A stretch of 64,000 nt of DNA from Prorocentrum cordatum (Eukaryota > Sar > Dinophyceae > Prorocentrales > Prorocentraceae): positions 76,001 through 140,000 of the forward strand of contig CAUYUJ010008113.1 of the NCBI GenBank assembly GCA_963575745.1. The letters run 5' to 3'. The position numbers and the translations under genes were made by a program. Under the pieces are notes generated by a model, which saw nothing but the letters and a program-made list of their open reading frames with translations, ran no database searches and was not told where the DNA came from. Within the stretch, counting starts at the first letter, position 1. Each line of letters begins with the position of its first letter. This document shows, one piece after another, positions 1 to 12,200 of this stretch.

Positions 1-742
1 CGCAGGACCCTATTGCAGGCAGTAGCATGGCAGAAGGGTGCGGATGAGGGTCGACCCTTTGCGTTGGCAGCGATCAACGACGCTTGCTCGACTATCGAGA
101 CAGCGTCGCAGACCATGGGCGCGCGCGCTACCAGCGGAGCGCAGATGGGACTCGCGCTTGCTCCAGGACAATGTGACGACTGCTACAGCATGTACGCGGG
201 CCGACGGCACCAAGAGGGCAGAGCGCTGGATAGATCGCAGATTCTGCGCGACATTGCAAATCCAGTGACGGGGGAAAAGCGCGACCTGGCCATCAACGCA
301 CTCATGGGCGACGCTGATAGGGCGCATCTGCTTCCGCCAGGAAAAAGCGGCAGAGGAAAGTGCCGCGCATATTCACGGCGTGGCGACACGGTTGGGGGAA
401 CACTAATCAAGAGGAGGAATTGATGCTTCGGCCCGCCAAGAAGGGGGGGGGATCTGGAATCGGCAGGGCACTGCGCCAAAGTGGGCGCGACCATGCGAGA
501 TACGAGGGCACGAGGGCCACGCATGCCAGGCGAATATGTCGTTGGAGGCGAGAGAAGGGGGGGGGGGGGGCGGCAAACATTAGCACGGAGACATGGGGCA
601 GAAGGAACCCACGGGCAATGCAGCGACTCATGTCTACGGCAATTGTGGCTGGAGCTGCTCCGAGTGGACTGACAGCGTTCGCGGTGCCGAAGAGATGCGC
701 TGACGCACTGGGCGCAATCCTGGCAAAGTGTTTGAGCTCTTG

Positions 743-773
<31 letters not shown>

Positions 774-2520
774 TGAGCTGGGCAATGGCAGGCGGGGGCG
801 TCAGATGTCCCAGCGCAGATCGAGTATGTAGAGAATGGAAGATGGAGCGCTGCGCAATCGCACTGAGGGCGAAGGGGATTCGGCGGCATCTTTGATGGGC
901 CAAATGTCCAGGGGATCGCGGAGCAATTGTAGCAGCAGTATTCGAAGCGTCACTGCTGGATAGTATGGGGGGCAGTGCAGAGTGAGGGATGGGTGGGTCA
1001 CTGGCGCATCTGCCCCGCGGGCGACTTGGATACCTTGGCTGCGGCGAGCGAAGACTCGAGGGCTTAGTGCGCCACTCGCAAGTCAGTCATCAGCCCACTG
1101 GCGCTTGGGACAGGAGTGCGAACGCTGGACAAGTGCGGACCCTGCCACATTGCGCAGCGCAGCTACATCAGCAAGGAGGGGGTGGGGTCGGAGGGGGGAG
1201 TTGCAAGAAATCGTCAACAAACCTTACTTGTGCGATCGCATGCGCATGGGGGAGGAGGGGGGCCGCCACGCGCGCGGCGAGAGATTTGCGACGGCCCATG
1301 CACTGGTAGGGCGCAGACGGGATACGCATAATGTCTGACCGCCGGCGGCGCAATTTGCAGTTGCGAGCCGCTGCCCGCGGCGCCTCAGCGCGTTCAGCAA
1401 TCGGCGCGCAGTGATTGACCGTGCGACCAGAGCTACGGACCAGTTTGGGGCATGTCGCATCGACCGCCGTAAAATGGAGACGCGTTGTACAGCGGCCCGG
1501 GTCGTTAGCATGCGCCATATGTAACCGTCGGGCTCAAGACTTGATGGCGCCGCGTCGCCGCGCGCGGCGGCGTCGCGCGGGGCCGCGCTCAGCGCGCTGC
1601 GCTCCAAAAGCAGGTGCGCGAGATGTGGCGCGCGGGCATCGGAGTCAAGGGAGGGGGGCGAGAGGTCGACGGCAGCCAGGCCACAGGGAAGCAGGCGAAG
1701 GACGAGGCGGCAGTGGGGGGGGGCGGAGGGGGGAGCAGCGGATCGGGATCGCAGAGATCCTCGGATGCCCCCCCCCCCCCAGGCCTTGCACATGTTGCTG
1801 CTGAGGGCGGCGCAGGAGACGCGCGCGCCCATGCGCCCCCCGGCGATTTCCTGGCCGGTGCCGACCCCGTGCGCAGCGCGCGTCGCCATGGCCGAAGCAG
1901 GAAGGGACTGCGCCCACCATGTCAGAGCCAAGAGAAACGGGCATCAGCTCGGCTCTCCACGCATCCACCTCGCATGCAGCCCGCTGCGCGGCATCGCGAA
2001 AACGCTCGGGCCGGCGGGGCCCGAGCAAGGGGGGCAGGGGCGCGATGGCGCCTGCTCAAGGAGCACGCGCAGGCGGCGGAGACGGAGCGGGGGCCCCAGT
2101 TCTTGGCGGAGACGATCCTGCATTGCAAGGCCGCGGACGCGTGCGAGCGCAGCGACGCGAGCGACAATGATCGGCATGGCAAGGTGAGCTTTCGCAGCGA
2201 ACCCGAAGCCGCGCGCCCGCCCGGCGATGATCGGCGCGCAAGCCCCCCCAGGAGCGCGTCGAGAAGATCGACGAGATCGACGCGTCGAGGACTCAAGGCA
2301 TCGATCGACCACGGACTGTTCTCCCTGGGGGGCAAGCAGGCGGCGAGCTGCAGACCGAAGACGGAGCTCGAGAGGGCGGGCGAGAGGAATTTGAAGGCGC
2401 GCCAGAGGCGCTAGACAGCGCGCAGAGCAGCGCGAACATCGTTCAGGATAGCAGTCGCTCATCCAGGATCTCCCGAATACCCAGGAGCCTTGCCTGCTGC
2501 GTGGAGGGGCCCGGGGCCGC
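1..2520. other. No confident gene; degraded GC-rich sequence
   Basis: Open frames occur on both strands, but none has a convincing protein composition: they are Arg/Ala/Gly rich and overlap each other in several frames. The stretch holds many poly-G or poly-C tracts, including one of about 28 G at 745-772 and others at 560-570 and 1770-1780. I could not recognise a domain in it. Confidence 0.5.
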
Positions 2521-2522
2521 CG

Positions 2523-2657
2523 CCAGCAGCCCCACCGAGGACGAGAGAAGAACGAACAGCTGAGGACATGAGAATCGACCCCGCGAGGCTCACACAGCTC
2601 AGAGAGCTAGCCCCCAACAGCAGCAAACTGCAAGCACTGTCAGAGTCAGAAAACTAG
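2523..2657 (+). CDS. Possible 3' coding end of unknown gene
   Basis: The frame reads a plausible hydrophilic, helical C-terminus with the segments TREERTAEDMRIDPARLTQL and KLQALSESEN, then TAG at 2655-2657. The 5' part is not recovered in one frame upstream. The family is unknown. It may be the last exon of a gene or a fragment of the same degraded region as 3.7-4.6 kb. Only its amino-acid composition supports it. Confidence 0.25.
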   Translation, partial: PAAPPRTREERTAEDMRIDPARLTQLRELAPNSSKLQALSESEN

Positions 2658-3713
2658 TATCGCGCCAGGAGAGCAAGCGAACAGTCATCCCTGCATGGGC
2701 AAGGGTGGCCTACAGCGAGAATTCATATTGGAGGTGCTGGTTAGGTATGCAGGGTATTATCAACTACGGACTGCGACGGACGGACATCTATAATCACGAT
2801 TGTAGGGGCCAGTTGATCATTAATTATACCAGGGCGTTGACGGAACGGGGATGCACGTTCTATGGGCTTGGCTCAGAGGTGATTATTGCCGCACGTTAGT
2901 ACTGATGTCACAGAAGGAGCGGCCGAGGGATGCAGCCCGCTAGCACGGAACGAGGAGGAGAAGAAGATAATGAGTGGCCAAGTGACGACCTCGATCGGGT
3001 CTCTGTGCTCGGGTCTCTGTGCATTGCAGATCTCAACCGCGCAGTTAGCATGTTGGACGGAGCGATCGCATTGTTCAAGTTTGCGCATGTGGTTCTCTAT
3101 CAGCAGGAGGGATGTTGCAGAGGAAGAGATTGCTACTCATCGCGCGATCGGCGAACCCGACCCAGTTTGCCAGCCTGACGATCATTCGCCTCCGCAGCCG
3201 CGCGATTGACTCCGTGGGAACAGATCCAGCTCATTCGGACGAGCACGTTCGCTATTGAAAGAAACTCGAATATCATCTCAACAGCAGGCGGATGGGTCAG
3301 AGGCCCCTGGGATATTATTACACGAGAAGATCTCGCGCTGGAAGCGCAAGAGGCAGCAGGTCGATACTGCGGGGAGGGGGGGGGGGGGCGGCGGGGCTAC
3401 TTGGGAGCCATCGTTCGCTGTGGTCCAGGAAACACGCAGCCGAGGAGCCCCGGATAAACAACGGCAGCAGCAACGCTTGCGAGGAGCCCAATATGAGCTG
3501 CGGACACCTGTGGCCCAGTGTTTATGACGAGCGCTACCATCATTGGTGGAATACACGAGCTGGGGAGGAATAGCACCGCGTGCAGGTTACGGTCATGGGT
3601 GAAATTCAAGGGCCCCCTAGGATTCCAGAGGCACCTTGTTAGGGCCCCGCGTGGTCCGAGGCCCCAGGAGAAAGTGAAGACGCCTGCTACCGCGGCCAAA
3701 AATTACCCAAAGA

Positions 3714-4575
3714 ATGCGATCCGACTCCAGCCATTCAGGCACAACCCAAGACAGCGACAAGCCTCTGATCCCAGCGCGAGGGGGGCGCTACTGCCACGGA
3801 GGAGTCACGTCGTCCAGCGGGGCGAAGGGCGCCTACTACCGTGGCAAGGTGGCCGCGGAGGTGGGGGCGATCAATCGCGCGCTGAAGCGCGCGGTGGCCA
3901 GCTCTAATCGCGCCGAGCACGCCCTCCAGTCGGTGGCGGGGGGTACCTGGCAAGAGCTCGGAATTATGAAGGACCACAAGCGCATGCTGGCGATCTCCAT
4001 GGTTTGGACCAAGCCGGGGAAGACGAACGCGGTGACCGTGGACATTGCCAAGGAGCAGCACTATCACCAACTGAAGAACCAGGCCAACCATATAGAGATC
4101 GCGATCCAGAAAATGACGGGCCCTCAGCATGCTGCGCGAGAAGATTCACGTGGAGATCGAGTATTGCGCAGACAAGGACTACGCGGAGCCGCAGAGTGAT
4201 GAACAGGTTCAGTTCGCGCAGGAGAACGGGAAGGAGGCGCTGGTGATTCAGGCGAGCGGGGCCCCATGCCAGCCGCCGTGGAAGCACATTGATCCGAGTG
4301 GAGACCCGTCGATGTGGATCGAGCCAGAGGAGCGTCAGCGCATGTGCGGAGGGGGGGGGGGGGCGTCGGACACGAGCGCGAGCAGCAGCCCAGGCACGCA
4401 TCAGACGAATGCGCTGTGGGCGAGGGTCAAAGAGCTCGAGAAGGGGGGGGGGCGCGGAGAAGAACGACGACGATTCCCCCTCGAAGCCTACCGCGAACAG
4501 GACCTGAGACGGCGGCTCGCAGCTCGCAGCGAGAGGGGCAGCGCCAGCTCAGTTGTTCGCGCTGCGCCCGGTTGA
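3714..4575 (+). pseudogene. Frame-broken ORF of unknown family
   Basis: Two overlapping frames both look like real protein and join near 4110-4130. The first, from 3714, gives a basic helical segment (SSSGAKGAYYRGKVAAEVGA, then KDHKRMLAISMVW and KEQHYHQLKNQANHIEI). The second, from 4129, gives MLREKIHVEIEYCADKDYAE and EQVQFAQENGKEALVIQASG and ends at 4575. A single-base shift between them is the simplest explanation, although a very short intron cannot be excluded. The third frame just downstream (about 4600-4670) has a Cys/His-rich stretch loosely like a zinc knuckle but without the proper spacing. It could be the gag-like part of an old retroelement. That is a guess, and no known domain is recognised. 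Confidence 0.4.
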
Positions 4576-4689
4576 CCACTCTATGCTGCGCAGACGCCGA
4601 CGCAAGTGCGCTGCTTGGGCAAACGCGGACATGCGCGCTTCTACTGCGCAGCACATGGGAGATGGGGGCTACTACTAATTGGAGAGGAG

Positions 4690-5510
4690 GAAAAAAACGG
4701 CACCCTCAGAGATCATCTCAGAAAGAGCAGCGCGAGCCAATGAGCATGCCAGCGCTTATGATTCGGCCGCGGCGTCCACCGAGCCAGTTTCTAGTAGGCG
4801 AGCGGCGGGGGGGGGGGGGCGGGCGGGGGGCGAGAGAGCGGGGGGCGCGCGCCACGCGCGCGCTCGCTCGACAAGTGCCAGGGCCCCGCTGCCGCCCCCC
4901 ACCGCCCGCCCCCTTCCCCCCCGCCCCCCCCCCCCCCCCTCGGGCTCGAGCCCGTCGCCCGCTCCCGCGCGCAGGCCCAACAAGGGTGCCCTGCCAAATT
5001 GCCCCGTCGCAGGGAGGCCAGAAGAGCCCATTTGGTTTTCTCGGTCGATCGGATTCATCTCCCCAAGCGCCATACCTTACCTTGCCTTACCCCCCCCCAT
5101 CCCCGGCTCACTTCGGGGGGATGTCGAGGCCTTGGCCTGACAGGGCGCATCATAGTTTCAACGTGGTCAAGACAAGCGCGGCCGCCGATAATCCAAGCGC
5201 GCCGAGAAGGAATCACTTCGGCGGGGTGTTGAGGCCGTGGCCCGAGGGTTTCCACTGGGGCAGTGAACTCTCAACCTGGCGTTGAAAAACGATTGCAATG
5301 GGATCCCAGTAGAGTTGGGCCCACATACAGTAGGGCGAATTCGAGTTAGACCGAGCCCGACTAAGATGATATCAAAGTTACGACCAGACCCCTTCGTTTG
5401 CCCAGGCTGAGGGGGGCATCGCCCTCCTCTTCGCCCCCTCTTCTTTTCCTCATCCTCTCCCTGGCCCTCCTCTTCATCCCTTTGGTTTAATGACTGCGGC
5501 GGACGGGGCG
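4690..5510. other. GC-rich non-coding stretch with G/C tracts
   Basis: No gene is supported. It contains poly-G (about 4806-4820) and poly-C (about 4915-4940) tracts and two partial copies of a short unit, near 5110-5140 and 5218-5250. Both copies pair a 'cttcggggg/cttcggcgggg' stretch with a GAGGC(C/)TGGCC-like stretch, about 110 bp apart. The region follows the 3' end of the minus-strand phosphatase gene. Confidence 0.4.
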
Positions 5511-5513
5511 CGC

Positions 5514-6357
5514 CTACTGCGAGAAGACGGTGCCGACGTAGATGCTGATGTCGTCGGGCTTCGGCGCCCCGCTGCGGCAGCGGTGCGCCAGGGCGTCGCG
5601 GGCGATCGAGGCGCGGTCCATGTGCGGGGAGTTGCGCAGGATGCGGCATAGCTCTTCCTCCGCGGCGTCGTCGGAGACGCCGTCGCTGAAGAGAGTCGGC
5701 GCGTCGCCCGGGCGGGCGTCTCTGACCAGCTGCACGGCGCCCTGGCGGGCCGCTTGCTTCAGCGCGTCGACTGTGCGATGCTGGTCGTTGCGCGCGGTGG
5801 ACTGAAGCGGCCCGATCGCGCTGTTGCCGCGGGCATTAAGCATCTGCGCTCTGTGGTCCACCGTGCGAAAGGCAATGCGCCACGCTCCCAGCTTCGAGGA
5901 GTAGCGGAAGATCATGGCGACGCAGTCGCCCAAGTGGTGCGCGTTTAGTTTTTTTTCCCCGATGACGGTGGCGACCGCCATGCGCGTGCTTCCCAGCGAC
6001 TCGGTAAACGTCCCCGCAATAACGATCAGGTTCTCGAGGCACAAGCCCGCGGCGTGCGTCGTGGGCACAGGGATCGGGTTAAGAAGCTGGCCGCCTCGGC
6101 GTCAAAATCGCCCCGATCAGTGCTGCGCGCGAACCGGCGAGCCAGGAAGTAGCGGAGGGAGTCGCGCATGTCCCGCGCCAGACCTTCGGGGGTCATTGGC
6201 GGCGGGGCGCCGCTGACGCCGTCGAGGGCGACAGCGTAGTGGTCGGAAGCGGCGGTCGTGTCCGCGTTGGCGCAGCCGGTGCTCGCCTTCACGGGGCGCT
6301 GGGTCTTGGCCGCGTAGCCCATCAGGGCGAGCATGGCGAGGGCGCGAGTAAGCATTG
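5514..6357 (-). CDS. PP2C-type protein phosphatase, PPTC7-like, frameshifted
   Basis: This is a metal-dependent Ser/Thr protein phosphatase of the PPM/PP2C fold, closest in layout to the PPTC7/SpoIIE-like branch. Reading on the minus strand, the first frame carries DHYAVALDGVSG (first metal-binding Asp region). After a frame change, the second carries STRMAVATVIGEKKLNAHHL, then HLGDC (matching NLGDS of PPTC7), TLFSDGVSDD (matching TDGLFDN) and KPDDISIYVG (matching KPDDITV), with TAG at 5514-5516. All the Asp positions expected from the family are present. The frames join near 6087-6097, at a TTCTT run, and need a one-base correction. That means either an assembly error or a young pseudogene. 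The ATG at 6355-6357 is chosen because the frame upstream of it translates a tandem repeat. The hydrophobic start (MLTRALAMLALMG) could be a targeting peptide. Confidence 0.7.
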
Positions 6358-6745
6358 CGCTTCTGACGAGGAGGAAACATTGCGCTTCATACAGAGAGGA
6401 AACATTGCGCTTCCGGCGAGGAGGAAACACTGCGCCCCCGACAGAGAGGAAGCATTGCGCTTCCGACGAGGAGGACACTTTGCGCTTCCGACAAGCACGA
6501 AGCCTTATGCTTCGACGGGTCCAGAGCATTGCGTTCCGACGAGGAGGAAACATTGTGCTTCCGATAGAGAGGGAACATTGCGCTTCCGACGAGGAGGAAA
6601 CATTGCGCTTCCGGCGACGACAAAGCATTGCGTTTCGATGAATGCAGAACATTGCGTTCCACCGAACATGAAGCTTTGCGTTTTTGACGAGGAGGAAACA
6701 TTGCGTTTCTGACGCAGAGGAAACATTGCGCTTCCGACGCAGGAA
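6354..6745 (+). repeat. Tandem array of ~27-30 bp units
   Basis: About 12 imperfect units built on CATTGCGCTTCCGACGAGGA follow one another directly upstream of the phosphatase start. The array is open in several frames, which produces spurious ORFs on both strands. Its position at the 5' edge of the gene suggests a promoter or leader minisatellite, but no function is shown. Confidence 0.85.
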
Positions 6746-6759
6746 AAATTGCGCCTGCG

Positions 6760-7290
6760 AGCTCCCGATAACCTGGCCAGGCGCTGGTTGTTCTGAGTTT
6801 TTCTTGTCTGGGAGCTGAGAAAACCTGGTTAGGCGTTGCTGTTATTATTTTCTGGTCAAGGAATTCAGAAAACCTCGCCAGGCGTTGGCTTTTATGTTTT
6901 TTTCTTTCTTTTTCTAGTCTGGAAGCTCAGAAAACCTGGCAAGGCGTTGTTTTTTATGTTTTCTTTGTCGGGGGCCCACAACACGTGGCCAGGCGTTGGC
7001 TTTTTCTGGTTGTTCTGGTCTGGGGGCTCACAAAACCTGGCTGGGCGTTGGTTTACTTGTTTTATGTTGGTCCGAGGGCAGTAGTTCGCAAGCCCCCAAC
7101 CTCCAGTCTAGGCTTCGGGGGCTCCCAGACAAAAAAAAAAAAACAACGCCTGGCTTGGTTCTGTGAACTCCCAGACCAGAAATACAGAAAAGCCAACGCC
7201 TGGCCAGCTTTTCTGAGCCCCCCGACCAGAAGCAAAATCATAAGAAACAACGCCTGGCCGGGTTTTCTTGGTTTCTTGGTTTCCTGGCCT
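6760..7290. repeat. Tandem repeat that inverts on itself (long hairpin)
   Basis: From about 6760 to 7080, four to five units of 60-70 bp repeat the core ACCTGGCCAGGCGTTG, separated by T-rich DNA with TTCTGGTCTGGGAGCTCAG. From about 7140 to 7290 the same core appears in reverse complement (CAACGCCTGGCCAGCTTTTC). The two arms flank a short A-tract spacer near 7100-7140. Transcribed RNA from here could form a long imperfect hairpin. Confidence 0.8.
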
Positions 7291-7739
7291 CCTCCCATGG
7301 GCCCCAGGGGGAGGATATCGAAGGAGGTAGAGCGAGAAAGAATAAGGAGCACAGGGGAACGCTCAAACAGTAAAGCACAACAGAACATCATAAAACAGAA
7401 GAGTACACGCATCAAGGAAAACAAAAAAGACGACGCCGCAGCCGCATGGGCAAACTGGGGGATATGTGGGCAAAGTTAGAGCCAACTACAGTAGGATTCC
7501 GTCGGCTTTGGTCGAACACGAATGAGATTCCATTGAGTTGAAGGGTGCGCGGGGGGGGGGGGGTTAAGCCCCCCCTCTCCCCTCCCTTTGAAGACGCCCC
7601 TTCCCCCTGGGTGGGGAGATGCATTTTGCTTGCCGTTTCACATGCTGAAGAAGGAGGAACAAGGGGCGACCCCGACGTGTACAGGGATTTTTCCAAGCAG
7701 ACGTCCACGCACCGCCTGCTGTGAGAAATCGCACATATA

Positions 7740-8060
7740 TATATAGTAAAACAGAGATGGAGAGAGAGAGAGAGGGAGAGAGAAAAAATGAGAGAATGAG
7801 AGAGAGAGAGAGAACAACACAAAAGAAATAAAGAGAGAGAGAGAGAGAGAGGGTGAGAGAGAGAGAGAGAGACCACACACACACAAAACAACACAGAGAG
7901 AGAGAGGGAAAGCGGGGGGAGGGAGAAAAAGACAGACAGAGAGAGAGAGAGAGCGGGCGCGCGGACGATGCCCATTGCGAGCCAGCACTAGTTTCGGAGA
8001 GAGCGAGAGAGAGCGAGAGAGGGGGAACCATAGAAAGAGAGAGAGAGAGAGAAGCATCAA
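7740..8060. repeat. (GA)n-rich microsatellite
   Basis: GA dinucleotide runs interrupted by short CA and AAAA segments. The long ORFs here on either strand (Ser/Leu-rich on the minus, Arg/Glu-rich on the plus) are translations of this microsatellite and are not genes. Confidence 0.9.
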
Positions 8061-8432
8061 AACAAAACATTGCCACAGTGCCCGGAAAGTCGGTCCTCGT
8101 GATTATGTTGGTCGCGCGTTTGGCCGTTGAAATTGCAATCGGCGATTTCGTTTGACATTGTGTTCCACTCTTCGAACGTAGCAGTTGCGTATGTTGCAGA
8201 GCACTAGCTGGAATTCCTCGGCATGCTGGCCGCACAGCGTGGCGAGAAACAACGAGAGGGACAGCGAATACCGCCCAACAGCCGCATGCAAGTGCAAGGC
8301 GTCGAGCAGAGGATGATAAGGATGATGAGGCGGAGGCGGAGAGAATCAGATAGACACCACGGAAACGAAAGGCCATTTGATTTATCAACAATACATCGAG
8401 GCTCTGTCCCGCACCAGCTCGTGGAATGTCAT

Positions 8433-8946
8433 TCACGTTGTCGGTCCAGTGGCTCTCGAGCCCCCTCGCTCCCCTTCTAGGCGCTGTTGAATGCAGCGTG
8501 CTGTCTGGCCCTCGCAGCACAGTCGGCACACTGAGAGAGGGAACGCCACCTGGTACGGAAGGGACCCGAGGCTCCTTCGATACTTCCCGAGGCTCTTGCG
8601 ATACTCTCTTTGGATCCTTGTCATGTTTCTCGGTAGTCCTGGCTGGAATGCCCACCAGGAGAAATAGTGCAACTCCCCGCCAGGCTCCCCAGACCGTCCC
8701 AGACAGGTATGCCGAAGATCTTGAGCTTGGAACCCCAATCGCCGTCAACGACGACAACACTGCTTCGCAGCCAGTAGTGGGACAGAAAACGTTGCGTCGT
8801 TCCTGATCTGAGGCCCCCTGAGACTTCGACTGTGCACTTCCCCATCGCCTTGCGCGGGCGCTGCGTGGGTACTCATCCCGCCGTCTCATCCTCCCTCCTC
8901 CTTGCGAACTTGCTGCGGCCTTGATCGCGTCGAGCAAACCTTCCAC
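8433..8946 (-). CDS. Weak candidate exon(s), unknown protein
   Basis: On the minus strand from 8946 the frame reads EGLLDAIKAAASSQGGG. A second frame (8621-8845) reads VVVVDGDWGSKLKIFGIPVW. Both look more protein-like than their surroundings and could be two short exons or one exon with a frame error. A CAG precedes the first segment, as a splice acceptor would. No domain is recognised. Confidence 0.22.
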
Positions 8947-9212
8947 TGCGTGTGATCTTAGCTCAGGGAGACAGGGAGCACCGCCATCGGGAACCTATCG
9001 TGGTTGGCCGTTCCCTCGGCGGTGGCGCGCCCGAGCGTCGTCCTGCACTGCGTGACGCTCGGGCGTGCCACCGCCCAAGGGTCGCCCTCCCCCCCCCCCT
9101 CAGATGGGTGGGCTCTCGGTGGTGGTCGTTCCCGGGGATGGGGAGGGGTGGGGGAGGGAGGGAGGAGGAGGAGGAGGAGGAGGAGGAAGAAGAGGAGGCT
9201 CTTCTGATCAGC

Positions 9213-12200
9213 GCAGCACCAAGGTAGAGGGCATGAAGTACCAGTACCAGCTCACCGAGGACGACCTCCAGAAGGTGCCCGCTCTCGCACCCCTGGCTCC
9301 CACTGCCCGCGTTTCCCCCTCTGCCCTGGCCGCCCCCCCCCGCGCCCTGGAGCCTCTCCAGGACCGCTGACGGGGCCGAGGGGCCCATCAGTGACTCCGA
9401 CCAGCATGAAGGGAGAGGAGGGCCAGACTCGAGGTTTTGGGCTCGTGGATGCTGTTTGCCTTTGTCGGTCTCCGGGGGGCCCTTTCCGGGCCGCGGGACC
9501 GTCAGAAACGGATTCGGGGTGCAGGGTGGCACCATGGACCCCGGGCGGGAGGGGTCTGGGGACAGGTGCTGAGCGAAGTTGAGGCCTGAGGGGTCGGCGT
9601 AGGGAGGCGCTCTCGAGGCCTCCGAAATCTAGGAGAGCCGCCGGGGTTGACAAAAACAAGCGAACATCACATCGTCGGAAGCCTGGGGAGGCCCGTGGCG
9701 TGGGATGAGGAGGCGACCACCGGCAGTGGCGATGTCGGGGCGGCGCCTTCCGTGCGCCAGCGGCCGCCGCAGGTCTTCAGCCGGTACGGTGCCGTCGCGA
9801 AGATCGCCGTGGACGAGGCGGGCACGTCGGCGCTGATCACGTTCCAGGCGCAGGGGGTTGGGGAGGCCTCTCAGACTCGAGCGAGAGGGGCAAGGCACGG
9901 GGGGGCGGGGCCGGAAGGGGAGGGGGAGATGGGAAGGGCGACAGGGGAAAGCGGGACGATCAGGGGCAAATCCAGGGGGCGGGGGATAGGCTCATAGGGG
10001 GGGACGCATCGACCCCCAATCACTCAGTCATCGCCGATAGGGGCCCGATAGCCCACCCCGCCCAGGAGCGTGCGAGCTCGCTATCGGGGGCCTAATGCCT
10101 GTTGCCGATGCACGGGCGACTTATCACCGATTCCAGCTCGATGTTTCCCCCCGAGCGGGTCCTCCTCTGCCGTCCCCCCTTAGCGGTGAGGAGCGACAGG
10201 GGGAAGTGTTGCATAAAGGGAGACGGCGTCCGCAGAGGAGGCTCTTCTTCTCTCCCTTCAAATCCACCACCACCTCCGCGCTGCCTCCTCCTCTTGTCTT
10301 CGGGGAGTTCGGATCTAATAGTATGATCCCTCTCTTCTAGGCGTCCAGTCTCTCGCTTCCACTTGCTTGCTCTGCCTGCTTCTTCTAGAAAATTGTTGTG
10401 TTTAATCCTCAAGCGCGTAACGATTACCCGGGCTACTCCCACATCCCCAGGTAACCGTGACGATCGTACTTACGTAGGGAGGGGCTTGGACCCCCCCCAT
10501 GTGCTGTGCTCGCGCGCATGCCATGGCGATAGCAGCGCACCCTCGCTCCGACCCCGCCCAAGCGTTACCGAAATCGGAGACCCGCTATTCTGACAGCTGG
10601 TTGCCAGAATCTGTGTAGTTTCTGTAAACTTAAATTATGCATACGATATCTAAAGATAGATATCTCACCAAAAAACCAACAAGAATATCCCCCCTTTCGC
10701 TCCCTCCCCTCCCTGCCCTATGCTCGCACCCCGAGACGGGTCGGCAGGCCGGGTCGGGCGCTTCGCCGGAGAAATCTTCACCATTCATGATTTTGACGCT
10801 TGCAATGACGAACAGTCGCATCAGTGCCGCGCATGTGTTTTTTCTTTAATATTTTGGTTTTGAAGAATTCAACGGAAGGGGGTGATCTCTTTTCAAAATG
10901 TGACGATCGCCTTCGCGCCGCGCACATTCATTCGTGTGTGTTTTTTATTTGCCAGAATTGCATGGATGAAGGGCGGTTGGTTTTCAACATGTGGTCTTCG
11001 CACTAGCGCCGCGCATATCCATCTTAATTCTTCACATCGCATTCACGGATTCTTGTTGTTGACGTCCCAGAAATGGTTTTGTGGCACGGTTTGATAATGC
11101 CAGGGTGCGACAGTAACGTTGAGTCGCGGCGTTGACGTTTCAGCGATGGTGCCCTGGCACGATTTCGGATCGTCAGGTCGCCACAGTAACGTTCATTCGC
11201 GGCGTTGAAGTCCTAGGTCTTTGGCACGGTTGCAGTTTTTCAAATACCCGCAGTTGAAATACGTTTGTATCGGAGCCTATGAAGAGGGAGTTTGGAGGGA
11301 GGGTGTATTGCAACATCGTTGATGCTTCTTGGGCTTGCATTGGTCCTCCTCCTCATCCTCCTCCGTCATAGCCCGAAGCCCGAGCATCCACTCAGTCCGC
11401 TCAGGGGCCCTGCATTCTGAACTGCGATTCATCACGGGTACCACACCCGCAGCAGGTTCTGAGAGCAGAGACGGTGCTCAGTGGGGCGCAGGCCTTGGAG
11501 CTTGCAGGGGCCGTGCGGCTCGCCGTGCGCCTGCCCTTCACAGGCGGAGCCGTGCAACGATTCTCCCATCGGTGAAGTCTCGCCAGTTGCGAGCGGGAGG
11601 GGCCGACGCAGGCGCCCGTCGAGCCAGGCGCAGGTGGGCTAGCAAGGATGGGCGAGACCCCCAGGAGCGGAGGACCTCCTGCCCTTCATCATAACGCTTC
11701 GCGCAAGCGACGTGGTCATAGATAGCGCCGGGTTCTGGTGGGAAAACAAGAAGCTGGCATGTGAAGGGGGCGATGCTCTAGGCCTCCGAGTCGATGGGGT
11801 CGAAGGATGGAGCCGCATAGCCGATGCATCGGCGATGCGGCTCGATGCGGGTGCGCAAGTCGCCGATGCATTGCCGACGTCGCCGCCGATGGGGCGCGAT
11901 CCCCCGATCCCACCTACTCGGTCCCCATTTGGGAAGCCTCTAGATGATTCACTGGCTTACGCGACACCGCCGACCCCTTAGGGCCCGTGGGTACCGATAT
12001 CACCGTTGATTACAGGAAGTCGATTGACGTGTTGGTATTAGTATGTTCTTTCACATCTTTCCAGTCCTATTTTCATGCTCTCCTTCTTTCCGTTGCTTCC
12101 CGCTGCAAGCCCCGATTGTTGTTCGATGATTAGTTGTTATTTTCCCGCCTCGTCCATCTTCGATCGCAATCGTCCATCCGTATACGTGAACGCCGCCCAG

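Noticed and set aside
4600-4670. CCHC zinc knuckle (RCLGKRGHARFYC)
   Set aside because: The spacing does not fit C-x2-C-x4-H-x4-C and the first Cys is missing.
7412-8946. 460-residue minus ORF as one gene
   Set aside because: Most of it is the GA microsatellite. Only the first ~130 codons could be coding, and that is reported as weak.
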